From the NCBI GenBank assembly GCA_910586485.1, contig CAJUIA010000018.1:17772-80849 (forward strand): 63,078 bases of DNA, read 5' to 3'. Below are positions 35,536-44,087 of this stretch, one piece after another (position 1 is the stretch's first letter; every line of letters starts with the position of its first letter). The notes under the pieces were generated by a model, which worked only from the letters and a program-made list of their open reading frames with translations, made no database searches and was not told where the DNA came from. This DNA is from an uncultured Acetatifactor sp. Its GTDB lineage: Bacteria > Bacillota > Clostridia > Lachnospirales > Lachnospiraceae. The translations under genes and the position numbers were made by a program.

Positions 35536-36297
35536 GTGGCTGATCATAGCAAAATATCGGTGAGGGGACTGCATCTGTATTATGGCAGGAAGCATGTGTT
35601 GAAAAACGTGAGCATGGAAATCAAAAGCTGCAGCGTCACGGCATTGATTGGTCCCAGCGGCTGCGGGAAATCTACCTTCTTAAAATGTATCAACCGCATG
35701 AATGATTTGGCCGAGGATGTACGGATTTGTGGGAAAATCCTGTTGGACGGGGAGGATATTTATGACAGGCGGGTGGATACCACGCTGCTTCGAAAAAAGG
35801 TGGGTATGGTATTCCAGCAGCCCAATCCTTTTCCGATGAGTATTTATGATAATGTGGCTTATGGACCCAGGCTCCACGGTATCCGAAGCAGGCAGAGGCT
35901 GGATGAAATTGTGGAACGGTCCCTGCAGGGAGCAGCCGTTTATGAAGAGGTGAAGGATCGGCTGCAAAAGCCGGCTCTGGGGTTGTCAGGGGGGCAGCAG
36001 CAGCGTCTCTGCATTGCCAGAGCCCTGGCGGTGGAGCCGGAGGTGCTTTTGATGGATGAGCCAACCTCCGCCCTGGATCCGGGTTCTACGTTAAAAATCG
36101 AGGATTTGATCGGAGAGCTGAAGAAAAAATATACGGTGGTCATTGTGACTCACAATATGCAGCAGGCTGCCAGAGTTTCGGATGTTACGGCCTTTTTCCT
36201 GATGGGGGAAATGGTGGAAGCCGGTTCCACAAAAATATTGTTTTCCGGGCCTGCGGACCGGCGGACAAGGGATTATGTGGCAGGGCGTTTTGGATAA
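35536..36297 (+). CDS. pstB: Phosphate ABC transporter ATPase PstB
   Basis: This 253-residue ATPase powers the Pst importer. It has Walker A GPSGCGKST, a Q-loop VFQQPNPFPMSIYDNVAYGPR block diagnostic of PstB, signature LSGGQQQR, Walker B LLMDEPTSALDP and H-loop VTHNMQQAAR. The best start is GTG 35536. A nearby ATG at 35517 is in another frame and stops at once. The family usually continues with phoU, but here a convergent degV follows instead. Confidence 0.93.
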   Translation: MADHSKISVRGLHLYYGRKHVLKNVSMEIKSCSVTALIGPSGCGKSTFLKCINRMNDLAEDVRICGKILLDGEDIYDRRVDTTLLRKKVGMVFQQPNPFPMSIYDNVAYGPRLHGIRSRQRLDEIVERSLQGAAVYEEVKDRLQKPALGLSGGQQQRLCIARALAVEPEVLLMDEPTSALDPGSTLKIEDLIGELKKKYTVVIVTHNMQQAARVSDVTAFFLMGEMVEAGSTKILFSGPADRRTRDYVAGRFG

Positions 36298-36310
36298 ACG
36301 AAAGCTCCAT

Positions 36311-36330
36311 CGGGAGCGTTACAGCTCCCG
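36311..36330. terminator. Convergent hairpin after pstB
   Basis: A 7-bp perfect stem, cgggagc (36311-36317) with gctcccg (36324-36330), lies 14 bases after the pstB stop and overlaps the 3' end of the degV gene. It lacks a T-run, so terminator function is tentative. Confidence 0.35.
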
Positions 36331-37191
36331 GTTTCCAAAGAAGATCACAGCCGCCATGCCGGGGCCGGTATGTGCGCCGATGATGGGGCAGAGCATCATT
36401 TTTGTAATTTCGGCCTGAGGATTTACGGTCTTTACCAGCCGCTCCAGCTCGTCTGCGTGTTCGGGGCAGTCTCCGTGGACAATATAGACCCGGTTTCTGC
36501 TCTCATCCCGTGCGGCCGCGTACTTTTCGGCCAGTCCCTTCAGAGCAAGCTTGTATCCCCGTTTTTTTTCAAGAGTAATCAGATGTCCTTCCCTGTCAAT
36601 CTTTAAAAGGGGCTTGATGTTTAAGGCCGTTCCCAAAACGGCAGTGGCCGCAGGAATTCGTCCGCCCCGTTTTAAGTACATTAAATCATCCACCATAAAC
36701 CAATGCACCACGTCCAGCCGGTGTTCGTTCAGCCAGGCGGCATTTTCGTCGATGGAAAGCCCGTCTTCACGGTTTTTTGCGGCAGCCTCCACGATCAGTC
36801 CCATGCCGCCGGTGGCGCAGAGCGTATCTACCGCCACTACCTTTGCCGCCGAATATGTTTCGGCAAGCTCCGCAGCTGCCAGGTTGACGGAGTCAAAGGT
36901 CTTGGTCAGGCCGCTGGAAAGGGACAGGTATAGAACGGACTTTCCCTCCGCCAGCAGGGGGGCAAAGGTTTCCATATAAAAGTTGGGCGTTATCTGGCTG
37001 GTATGGGTTTCCTTTCCGGCCCGCTGGGCATCATAAAAGGTTTTCAGAAACGCAGTTGTTTCCAGATTGGCACACAGCCGTTCTTCATCGCCCACCGTGT
37101 AATTCATGGCCACGAAGCGGATGTCAAATTTTTCAATGACTGCGGGGTCAATGTCCGCAGAAGCGTCGGTATAGATCAGATAATTATTCAT
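36319..37191 (-). CDS. DegV-family fatty-acid-binding protein
   Basis: This 290-residue protein matches DegV/FakB: an N-terminal IYTDASADI motif, a conserved T-SQI-P block (about residues 61-66), LSSGLTKTFDSV (about 92-103) and GGRI (about 176-179) before the C-terminal lobe. DegV proteins bind fatty acids and, as FakB, hand them to FakA for phosphorylation. No fakA is near. The gene overlaps the 3' end of the upstream CNNM-type gene by 8 bases. Confidence 0.9.
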   Translation of the reverse strand: MNNYLIYTDASADIDPAVIEKFDIRFVAMNYTVGDEERLCANLETTAFLKTFYDAQRAGKETHTSQITPNFYMETFAPLLAEGKSVLYLSLSSGLTKTFDSVNLAAAELAETYSAAKVVAVDTLCATGGMGLIVEAAAKNREDGLSIDENAAWLNEHRLDVVHWFMVDDLMYLKRGGRIPAATAVLGTALNIKPLLKIDREGHLITLEKKRGYKLALKGLAEKYAAARDESRNRVYIVHGDCPEHADELERLVKTVNPQAEITKMMLCPIIGAHTGPGMAAVIFFGNREL

Positions 37192-38503
37192 TATGGCCTC
37201 CCTTTGTCTCCGAGCCTTCCTCGGTGTCTCCGTTTTCCGTTTCCTCCGGCCCGGCAGGTTCCTCCGGCAGGGTCAGCAGTACCTTTTTGATACGGTTCTG
37301 GTCAATCCCCTGTACCTTCAGATGGATCCCGTTTTCCAGAATAACCTCTTCCTCGTCTTCGGGAAGACGGTTTAAGCTTTCGATAATCAGACCGCTGATG
37401 GAGTCGTAATCCTCGCTGTCCAGTTCAGTGCCCAGCTCGTCGTTGATGTCGTCCAGCTTCATGCTGCCCTCCACCAGCCAGACCCGTTCTCCCTTTTCCT
37501 GAATCAGCTCATCCTCGTCTGCATCGTACTCGTCCCGGATCTCGCCCACGATCTCCTCCAAAAGGTCCTCCAGCGTGATCATGCCTACCGTGGCGCCGTA
37601 TTCGTTCAGCACAAAGGTAACGCTGGTAGTCTTTTCGCGGACCTCGATCAGCAGGTCGGCCACTTTTTTATACTCATATGTATAATGGGCATCCCGCAGA
37701 ATATTCTCTACCCGGAAATTTTCCCGGTCTCCAAGGATAAAATCCTTGATGTTGATAATGCCGATAATATTATCCGTATCGTCCCGGTATACGGGAAGGC
37801 GGGTGTACATGGACTCCCGGAACACCTGCAGGACCTGCTCGTAGGAATCGGTGACGTTTACGGTCACCATGTTGATTCTGGGCACCATGATGTCCTTGGC
37901 AAGGGCGTCGGAAAAATCAAATACGTTATAGATCATTTCCCTTTCTTCCGATTCGATGACGCCGTCCTCATGGCTTACATCCACGTAGGTCCGAAGCTCC
38001 GCCTCGGTCATGGTAGAGGACTTTTTGTTCGGGTCGATGCGAAAAAGCCGCAGGATAACGTTGGATAATTTGTCTAAAAGGAAAATAACCGGAGTCATCA
38101 GCTGCATGAGGCCATAGATGATTCCGCTGTAAGCTAAGGAAAGCTTTTCGGAGGAAAGCATGGCCCATGTTTTGGGAACGATTTCACCGAAGACCAGAAT
38201 AATCAGGGTCAGGGCACCAGTGGCAATACCTACCGGCACACTGATGCGGGCTGCCAGGGTGGTTGCCAGAGAAGAAGCCGTAAGATTTACGATGTTATTG
38301 CCGATCAGGATGGCGCTGAGCATTTTACTGTAATTTTCCAGTATCTTGTTGACTCTCGCCGCACGCTTATTCCCTTCTTCCTCAAGAGTGCGGATCCGCA
38401 CACGGGAAACTGTGGTCAGAGCAGTCTCCGCGGAAGAAAAAAAGCTTGACAGAAACACAAGAATGATAATAGTTACAAGTTGTATGGCGCCTGGGGTATC
38501 CAA
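37184..38503 (-). CDS. CNNM/CorC-type membrane protein with CBS pair
   Basis: This roughly 439-residue protein has an N-terminal DUF21/CNNM membrane domain (about residues 5-180), two CBS domains (about 205-330) including the DIMVPRINM start, and a C-terminal CorC_HlyC domain (about 345-425). Family members export or sense Mg2+ or Co2+; the old name hemolysin is misleading. A GTG at 38512 is in frame but lies inside its own GGAG. A TTG at 38503 with GGAG 8 bases upstream is the better start. It is the first gene of a two-gene operon with degV. Confidence 0.9.
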   Translation of the reverse strand: MDTPGAIQLVTIIILVFLSSFFSSAETALTTVSRVRIRTLEEEGNKRAARVNKILENYSKMLSAILIGNNIVNLTASSLATTLAARISVPVGIATGALTLIILVFGEIVPKTWAMLSSEKLSLAYSGIIYGLMQLMTPVIFLLDKLSNVILRLFRIDPNKKSSTMTEAELRTYVDVSHEDGVIESEEREMIYNVFDFSDALAKDIMVPRINMVTVNVTDSYEQVLQVFRESMYTRLPVYRDDTDNIIGIINIKDFILGDRENFRVENILRDAHYTYEYKKVADLLIEVREKTTSVTFVLNEYGATVGMITLEDLLEEIVGEIRDEYDADEDELIQEKGERVWLVEGSMKLDDINDELGTELDSEDYDSISGLIIESLNRLPEDEEEVILENGIHLKVQGIDQNRIKKVLLTLPEEPAGPEETENGDTEEGSETKGGHNE

Positions 38504-38627
38504 AAAAACCACTCCTTTTTATGTTTTTTTATTTCTAACTATACATGATAAGGGAAGTGGTTGTCAAGTTTACCGTAAGGGCTGCATATTCTTTTATTAA
38601 AAAAGGAAATACAGCATGGAGGAAATC

Positions 38628-39005
38628 ATGGAGCAGTCGTCTAAGGGAGGCGGGATACCGGCAGCATTCCTGCTGAAAAGTCTTTTGTTTTCTTACATAT
38701 TAACAGGAATCTTTCTGGCAGTTTTATCTTTTTTGCTTTATAAGCTGGGCTTAGGGGAAAAGATCGTGACCATTGTCATCATCGGGATTTATGTGATTGC
38801 CACCTTTTTTGCGGGATTTATGGCAGGGAAGAAGATGAAGAGCCGGAAATTTCTCTGGGGGCTTCTGGAGGGAACAGCATATTTTCTGATTTTGACGATA
38901 ATCTCTGTTTTTGCGGGAAAAGACGGGGTAACGTTCGGAACTTCCTTTTTTACCACCTTTGCGCTTTGCGCGGGAGGCGGGATGCTGGGAGGGATGCTGA
39001 GCTGA
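38628..39005 (+). CDS. Small four-helix membrane protein, TIGR04086-like
   Basis: This protein of about 125 residues has four hydrophobic segments (about 15-37, 43-65, 75-95 and 100-122 from ATG 38628). It resembles the TIGR04086 family, which is found next to the SCIFF peptide in Clostridia; its place 95 bases before that gene supports this. The function is unknown. ATG 38628 has GGAGG 5 bases before it; ATG 38616, with AAAGGA, is nearly as good and would add 4 residues. Confidence 0.75.
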   Translation: MEQSSKGGGIPAAFLLKSLLFSYILTGIFLAVLSFLLYKLGLGEKIVTIVIIGIYVIATFFAGFMAGKKMKSRKFLWGLLEGTAYFLILTIISVFAGKDGVTFGTSFFTTFALCAGGGMLGGMLS

Positions 39006-39023
39006 ATTTATTAAAAAAAGTAT

Positions 39024-39052
39024 TTTACAAAAGAAAAAAATTTTGTTATACT
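39024..39052 (+). promoter_or_regulatory. Sigma-A promoter of the SCIFF peptide gene
   Basis: TTTACA (39024-39029) and TATACT (39047-39052) are separated by 17 mostly A/T bases. It lies directly after the membrane-protein stop and about 48 bases before the peptide gene, so the peptide has its own strong promoter. Confidence 0.75.
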
Positions 39053-39099
39053 TACATGTGCTTATAAGTACGAGGAAGAAGGATAAGGAGGCAAGTATT

Positions 39100-39243
39100 A
39101 TGAAGCATATTAAGACTTTGACCACCAGAAATCTGAAGGAGTCTGTGAAGAAGGGCGGCTGCGGCGAGTGTCAGACCTCCTGTCAGTCTGCATGTAAGAC
39201 GTCCTGCACAGTGGGCAATCAGAGCTGTGAAAAGATTAAATAG
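39100..39243 (+). CDS. scfA: SCIFF (six-cysteine) ranthipeptide precursor
   Basis: This 47-residue peptide has a leader of about 20 residues (MKHIKTLTTRNLKESVKKGG) and a core with six cysteines at 21, 24, 28, 32, 36 and 43. This spacing is the SCIFF family, nearly universal in Clostridia. The adjacent radical-SAM enzyme links cysteine sulfur to the gamma carbon of neighbouring residues, making a ranthipeptide; roles in quorum-type regulation have been proposed. The ATG follows AAGGAGG. A terminator-like hairpin comes between this gene and the maturase. Confidence 0.95.
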   Translation: MKHIKTLTTRNLKESVKKGGCGECQTSCQSACKTSCTVGNQSCEKIK

Positions 39244-39267
39244 TTGGCAGCAATGTCGGTTGACTTG

Positions 39268-39304
39268 AGGCAAGCAGCGATTTTAAGTCGCTGCTTGCCT
39301 TTTG
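39268..39304 (+). terminator. Terminator or attenuator between SCIFF peptide and maturase
   Basis: A perfect 13-bp stem, aggcaagcagcga (39268-39280) with tcgctgcttgcct (39288-39300), is followed by TTTG. The short T-run and position suggest partial termination, giving more peptide than enzyme transcript. Confidence 0.75.
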
Positions 39305-39322
39305 TGGAAAGGAAATACAGCG

Positions 39323-40738
39323 GTGATACATCAGTACAAAAGTAACGGATACAATATTATAATGGACGTAAACAGTGGTTCCGTTCATGTGGTGGACGAT
39401 ATTGTCTATGACATGATTCCGCTGGTGGAGCCCCTTGTAAACGAGGGAATCAAGGATGCAGCCACCATCCGGGCGGCGGTTTTAAATCTTGCGGAGCTTC
39501 CTTACCCGGAAGAAGAAATTCTGGAGGCCGTGGATGAGGTCCTGGAGCTGGAGGCGGCAGGACAGCTGTTTGCGCCTGATATTTATGAAAATTATGTGTT
39601 TGATTTTAAGAACAGACAGACCGTGGTAAAGGCGCTGTGTCTGCATATTGCCCATGACTGCAACTTAGCTTGTCGGTACTGTTTTGCAGGGGAGGGCGAA
39701 TATCACGGAAGAAGGGCGCTGATGAGCCTTGAAGTGGGGAAGAAGGCTTTGGACTTTCTGGTGGCAAACTCCGGCAGCAGGGTGAATCTGGAGGTGGACT
39801 TTTTCGGCGGCGAGCCCCTGATGAACTGGCAGGTGGTAAAGGAGCTGGTGGAGTACGGCAGGAGCCTGGAGGAGCCCTTTCACAAGAAATTCCGCTTTAC
39901 CCTGACTACCAACGGCGTGCTGTTAAACGACGAGATCATGGAATTTGCCAACAGGGAAATGGCCAACATCGTCCTCAGTATTGACGGGCGCAAGGCGGTA
40001 AACGATAAAATGCGTCCCTTCCGGGGCGGTCAGGGCAGCTATGATCTGATTGTGCCGAAGTTTTTAAAGGTTGCGGAGAGCAGGGGACAGACGGCGTATT
40101 ATGTGCGCGGCACCTATACTCACGAAAACCTGGATTTTGCGGAGGACGTTCTTCATCTGGCGGATTTGGGCTTTCAGCAGATTTCCGTGGAGCCGGTGGT
40201 AGCAGGACCGGAGGATGATTTTTGCATACGAGAGTCGGACGTGCCCGGACTGAAGGCGGAATACGACCGGCTGGCGGCGGAAATGATACGGAGAAAAAAA
40301 GAAGGAAGGGGTTTTCATTTCTTCCATTTTATGATAGATTTGGAGGGCGGGCCCTGCGTAGCAAAACGCCTGTCCGGCTGCGGCTCCGGTACGGAGTACC
40401 TTGCCGTGACCCCTTGGGGAGACCTTTATCCCTGCCACCAGTTCGTGGGAAATGAAAATTTTCTCATGGGCAATGTTTTTGAAGGCATCACCAGGGAGGA
40501 TATTCGGGACGAGTTCAAGCACTGCAATGTTTACGCCAAGGAAAAATGCAGGAAATGCTTTGCAAAATTTTACTGCAGTGGCGGCTGTGCGGCAAACTCC
40601 TATCATTTCCACGGAAATATTAACGACGCCTATGATATAGGCTGCGAGCTTCAGCGCAAACGGATTGAATGTGCAATTATGCTGAAGGTCTCGGAAGCGG
40701 AGGCACAGGAAAAACCGGCTTCCGCTCCGGAAAATTAA
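39323..40738 (+). CDS. scfB: SCIFF radical-SAM maturase
   Basis: This 471-residue enzyme installs thioether links in the SCIFF peptide. An N-terminal peptide-recognition region (about residues 1-90) precedes the radical-SAM domain with the CX3CX2C cluster (C113, C117, C120 in CNLACRYCFA). A SPASM domain follows, with auxiliary-cluster cysteines in the GSGTEYLAVTPWGDLYPC and CRKCFAKFYCSGGC regions. The GTG at 39323 is chosen over an in-frame TTG at 39302, because AAAGGA lies 9 bases before the GTG and the TTG sits next to the hairpin. It is followed by secDF 19 bases downstream. Confidence 0.95.
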   Translation: MIHQYKSNGYNIIMDVNSGSVHVVDDIVYDMIPLVEPLVNEGIKDAATIRAAVLNLAELPYPEEEILEAVDEVLELEAAGQLFAPDIYENYVFDFKNRQTVVKALCLHIAHDCNLACRYCFAGEGEYHGRRALMSLEVGKKALDFLVANSGSRVNLEVDFFGGEPLMNWQVVKELVEYGRSLEEPFHKKFRFTLTTNGVLLNDEIMEFANREMANIVLSIDGRKAVNDKMRPFRGGQGSYDLIVPKFLKVAESRGQTAYYVRGTYTHENLDFAEDVLHLADLGFQQISVEPVVAGPEDDFCIRESDVPGLKAEYDRLAAEMIRRKKEGRGFHFFHFMIDLEGGPCVAKRLSGCGSGTEYLAVTPWGDLYPCHQFVGNENFLMGNVFEGITREDIRDEFKHCNVYAKEKCRKCFAKFYCSGGCAANSYHFHGNINDAYDIGCELQRKRIECAIMLKVSEAEAQEKPASAPEN

Positions 40739-40757
40739 TGGAAAGGACGAAAGAATT

Positions 40758-42989
40758 ATGAACAAAAACAAAGCTATTGTGATACTGCTTTGTATTCTGC
40801 TGCTTCTCATAGGCGTGACCTATGTTGACATTTTCGGCGTCAATGCGGCAGGAGACGGCAGCGCATCTACGATCAAGCTTGGTCTTGACCTGGCGGGAGG
40901 CGTCAGCATCACCTATCAGGTGGTGGGAGACGAGGCGCCCAGCGCCACCGATATGGCGGATACCCGTGAAAAGCTGCAGAAGCGTGTGGAGAAGTACAGC
41001 ACGGAGGCGGTGGTATATCAGGAGGGCGCAGACCGCCTCAATATCGAGATTCCCGGAGTCAGCGATGCCAATGCCATCCTGCAGGAGCTGGGAAGGCCGG
41101 GAGCGTTGTACTTTATCTCTCAGACCGATCCACAGGGAAATACCAACTATGACAGAAGCACCTACGTGATGTACAAGACCATTGACGAGCTGCTGGCGGA
41201 CGGTTCCATCCTGGTGACAGGCACCGATGTAAGGGACGCTCAGGCAGGCAGCATAAGAGATCAGCAGATGGGAAAGGTGGAGTATATTGTCAGCCTTTCC
41301 ATGACGGAGGAGGGCAGGGAGAAATTTGCCCAGGCGACCCAAAATGCCAAGAGCAAGAATGAGTCGCTGGCCATCTACTATGACGGCGCAATCATCAGTG
41401 CGCCCAGTGTAAATGTGGTGATTACAGACGGAAACGCGCAGATTTCACCCATGGAATCCTTTGAAAAAGCGGAAAGCCTTGCTTCCACCATCCGCATCGG
41501 CGGTCTGAGGCTGGAGCTTGAAGAGCTGCACTCCAAGGTGGTGGGGGCTCAGCTGGGCGTGGATGCCATCTCCACCAGCTTAAAAGCAGGCTTCATAGGC
41601 TTATGTCTGGTAGTTTTTTTTATGATCCTTATGTACCGGATTCCGGGCCTTGCTTCCGCGATCGCCCTGTTAGCTTATACAGCCCTGGTGGTTCTGCTGT
41701 TAAAGGGCTTTGATATGACTCTGACCCTGTCAGGCATTGCAGGTATTATCTTGTCCATCGGTATGGCGGTGGATGCCAATGTGATTATCTTTGCCCGGAT
41801 CAGGGAGGAACTGGCCGTGGGCAAGACGGTGCGGGCAGCCGTTAAGGTTGGATTTGACAAGGCATTGTCCGCGATCGTGGACGGCAATATCACCACCCTG
41901 CTGGCGGCAGGCGTATTGCTGCTGCTGGGGCCCGGTTCCGTGAAGGGCTTTGCGCAGACGCTTGCTTTGGGTATTGCGGTCTCCATGTTTACGGCGCTGG
42001 TGGTGACCAGATACATTTTGTATGCTTTTTATGCCATCGGCTTAAAGAGCGAAAAGTTCTACGGTGTGGGCAGGGAGCATAAGACCCTGGATGTTCTTTC
42101 CCAAAAGGGTATCTTTTTCGGAGTCTCTCTGGCATTGATTGTGGCAGGCTTTGTGGTCATGGGTGTGAACAAGGGAACTACGGGAGACGCTTTAAACTAC
42201 AGTCTGGAATTTAAGGGCGGTACGCAGACCACAGTAATGTTTAACGAGAAGGTGACTCTGGAGACGGCCAATGAAAAGATTGTTCCGGAAATTGAGCGCA
42301 TTACGGGAAGTGCAGTACAGATTCAGACAGTCCAGGATTCCAACGAGGTTATTTTTAAAACCAGTACCTTATCCGTGGAGCAGAGAGCGGAGCTGAATCA
42401 GATGCTTATGAGAGACTGGGGAATCGGGGAAAACGAGATTACCTCCGAAACCATCAGCTCCACCATCAGCAATGAGATGAAGTCCGATACCCTGATTGCC
42501 GTGGTGGTTGCCATTGTGTGTATGCTGATCTATATCAGAATCCGTTTCAAGGATCTGCGCTTTGGAATCAGCAGTATTGCAGCCCTGCTTCATGACGTGC
42601 TGGTGGTGCTGGCCTTTTATGCGGCGGCAAGGGTGTCCGTCAGCAATACCTTTGTGGCCTGTATGCTTACCATCGTTGGTTATTCCATCAATGCAACCAT
42701 CGTTATCTTCGACCGGATCAGGGAGAATATGGCGGTCATGTCCTCTAAGGATGACTTAAAGGATGTGGTCAACAGGAGCATTACCCAGACCATGTCCAGA
42801 AGCATCTTTACCTCGCTGACAACCTTTATCATGGTGGCGGTGCTGTATATCCTTGGCGTGACCAGTATCCGTGATTTTGCGCTGCCTTTGATGGTGGGCA
42901 TTGTCTGCGGCACTTATTCCTCCATCTGTCTGGCAGGCGGCCTCTGGTATCTGCTTCGCACGAAGATACAGCCGAAGAAGCAGCAATAA
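40758..42989 (+). CDS. secDF: Protein translocase SecDF (fused)
   Basis: This 743-residue protein combines SecD (about residues 1-430) and SecF (about 440-743) in one chain. It uses the proton gradient to help pull secreted proteins through SecYEG. Signs include an N-terminal helix, the SecD LGLDLAGG motif (about 43-50), a large extracellular domain, GMAVDANVIIFARI (about 335-348) and the SecF counterpart GYSINATIVIFDRI (about 640-653), giving about 12 membrane helices. Fused SecDF downstream of the SCIFF genes is the usual clostridial arrangement. Confidence 0.95.
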   Translation: MNKNKAIVILLCILLLLIGVTYVDIFGVNAAGDGSASTIKLGLDLAGGVSITYQVVGDEAPSATDMADTREKLQKRVEKYSTEAVVYQEGADRLNIEIPGVSDANAILQELGRPGALYFISQTDPQGNTNYDRSTYVMYKTIDELLADGSILVTGTDVRDAQAGSIRDQQMGKVEYIVSLSMTEEGREKFAQATQNAKSKNESLAIYYDGAIISAPSVNVVITDGNAQISPMESFEKAESLASTIRIGGLRLELEELHSKVVGAQLGVDAISTSLKAGFIGLCLVVFFMILMYRIPGLASAIALLAYTALVVLLLKGFDMTLTLSGIAGIILSIGMAVDANVIIFARIREELAVGKTVRAAVKVGFDKALSAIVDGNITTLLAAGVLLLLGPGSVKGFAQTLALGIAVSMFTALVVTRYILYAFYAIGLKSEKFYGVGREHKTLDVLSQKGIFFGVSLALIVAGFVVMGVNKGTTGDALNYSLEFKGGTQTTVMFNEKVTLETANEKIVPEIERITGSAVQIQTVQDSNEVIFKTSTLSVEQRAELNQMLMRDWGIGENEITSETISSTISNEMKSDTLIAVVVAIVCMLIYIRIRFKDLRFGISSIAALLHDVLVVLAFYAAARVSVSNTFVACMLTIVGYSINATIVIFDRIRENMAVMSSKDDLKDVVNRSITQTMSRSIFTSLTTFIMVAVLYILGVTSIRDFALPLMVGIVCGTYSSICLAGGLWYLLRTKIQPKKQQ

Positions 42990-43117
42990 AGCCTTTTTCA
43001 TATTTTTTAAAAGTTTTTAAGACTTAGATTAGAAAATGGACACACTTTAGACACATTTCCGGGGTAATATATTTTTCAGATAGTTGATGAACTCACTATC
43101 TCCCCCTCATAAGAAAG

Positions 43118-43151
43118 CAAAGGAGCCCCGGTGCAAGCCGAGGCTCCTTTG
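43118..43151 (+). terminator. Terminator-like hairpin after secDF
   Basis: A 10-bp stem caaaggagcc (43118-43127) and ggctcctttg (43142-43151), with an inner cgg/ccg extension, lies about 130 bases after secDF. Only three T residues follow within the arm, so it may stall rather than stop polymerase. The 42990-43117 stretch before it contains no gene and no other clear signal. Confidence 0.55.
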
Positions 43152-43163
43152 CCGTACTGGGAC

Positions 43164-43192
43164 TTGTGAAACGTGGTGGTTTGTGGTAAACT
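43164..43192 (+). promoter_or_regulatory. Promoter of the SGNH-membrane protein operon
   Basis: TTGTGA (43164-43169) and TAAACT (43187-43192) are 17 bases apart, with TGG giving an extended -10. It begins 12 bases after the hairpin and about 57 bases before the SGNH gene. Confidence 0.5.
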
Positions 43193-43220
43193 TTGTTAAT
43201 AAATATTACGGAGGAATCCC

Positions 43221-44087
43221 ATGCGGACCAGGGAACGAAACAAAAGCAGGGAAAAAAATTTAAGCAGTTATATCTGCGCAGGCTGTGCTGTTTTGCTGTC
43301 CATTGTACTGTTTTTGTTTATTTTCGGATCAGTGCAGGGAAATCCCAAACAGCAGGAGGTAAAAATCCTGGTGTTCGGAGACAGTGTCCTTGGAGAAGTG
43401 CGGGACGGGACCGGAGTGCCGGCACAGCTTGAGGCATTGCTGGGAGAGAAGGTATACAATGGGGCCTTAGGCGGCACCTGCGCAGCCAGGGGAGTACAGG
43501 ACCGGCAGCTGGACTATACCAGGGGGGCGTTTTCCCTGGTGGCGCTGGTCAAGGCAGTGGAGGCGGATGACTTCGGAGTACAGCGGGCCGCCGCCGTGCG
43601 TGAAATAAATACGGATTATTTTGCGGAAGTGATAGACGGTCTGAACGCCATAAAGCTTTCCGGGGTTGATATTTTCTTGATACAACAGGGAATCAATGAT
43701 TATCAGCAGGGAATACCCATTGAGAATCCGGAGGATCCCTATGACGAGTATACGTATCTGGGGGCTTTGCGGACGGCAGTGGAGTCGCTGAAGAAAACCG
43801 CTCCCGGAGCCAGAATCATATTTGTGACGCCGCTTTTTACCTGGTATGTGGCAGAGCGAACTACCTGCGAGACCGAGAATTTTGGAGGCGGGTTTCTGGA
43901 GGATTATGTGAATGCGGAGATTGCCCTTGCAGGAGAGCTGGACCTGGAAGTCATAGATCTGTATCATGACTTTTTACCCCATGAGGATTGGGAGGACTGG
44001 CGCCTGTACAGTAAGGACGGAATGCACCCCAACGAAGCGGGCAGGGAAAAGATGGCCCTTAAGCTTGCAGAGTATTTGAAAGAATGA
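43221..44087 (+). CDS. Membrane-anchored SGNH/GDSL hydrolase
   Basis: This 288-residue protein has a basic N-terminus and one membrane helix (about residues 20-42), placing the catalytic part outside. SGNH blocks are visible: block I FGDSVLGEV with the catalytic serine (about residue 55), GINDY with the oxyanion asparagine (about 158) and DGMHPNEAG with the Asp-His pair (about 268). Members remove acetyl groups from cell-wall or exopolysaccharide sugars, among other esters. It overlaps the next membrane protein by 4 bases. That pairing suggests a two-gene unit modifying an envelope polymer, an inference. Confidence 0.88.
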   Translation: MRTRERNKSREKNLSSYICAGCAVLLSIVLFLFIFGSVQGNPKQQEVKILVFGDSVLGEVRDGTGVPAQLEALLGEKVYNGALGGTCAARGVQDRQLDYTRGAFSLVALVKAVEADDFGVQRAAAVREINTDYFAEVIDGLNAIKLSGVDIFLIQQGINDYQQGIPIENPEDPYDEYTYLGALRTAVESLKKTAPGARIIFVTPLFTWYVAERTTCETENFGGGFLEDYVNAEIALAGELDLEVIDLYHDFLPHEDWEDWRLYSKDGMHPNEAGREKMALKLAEYLKE

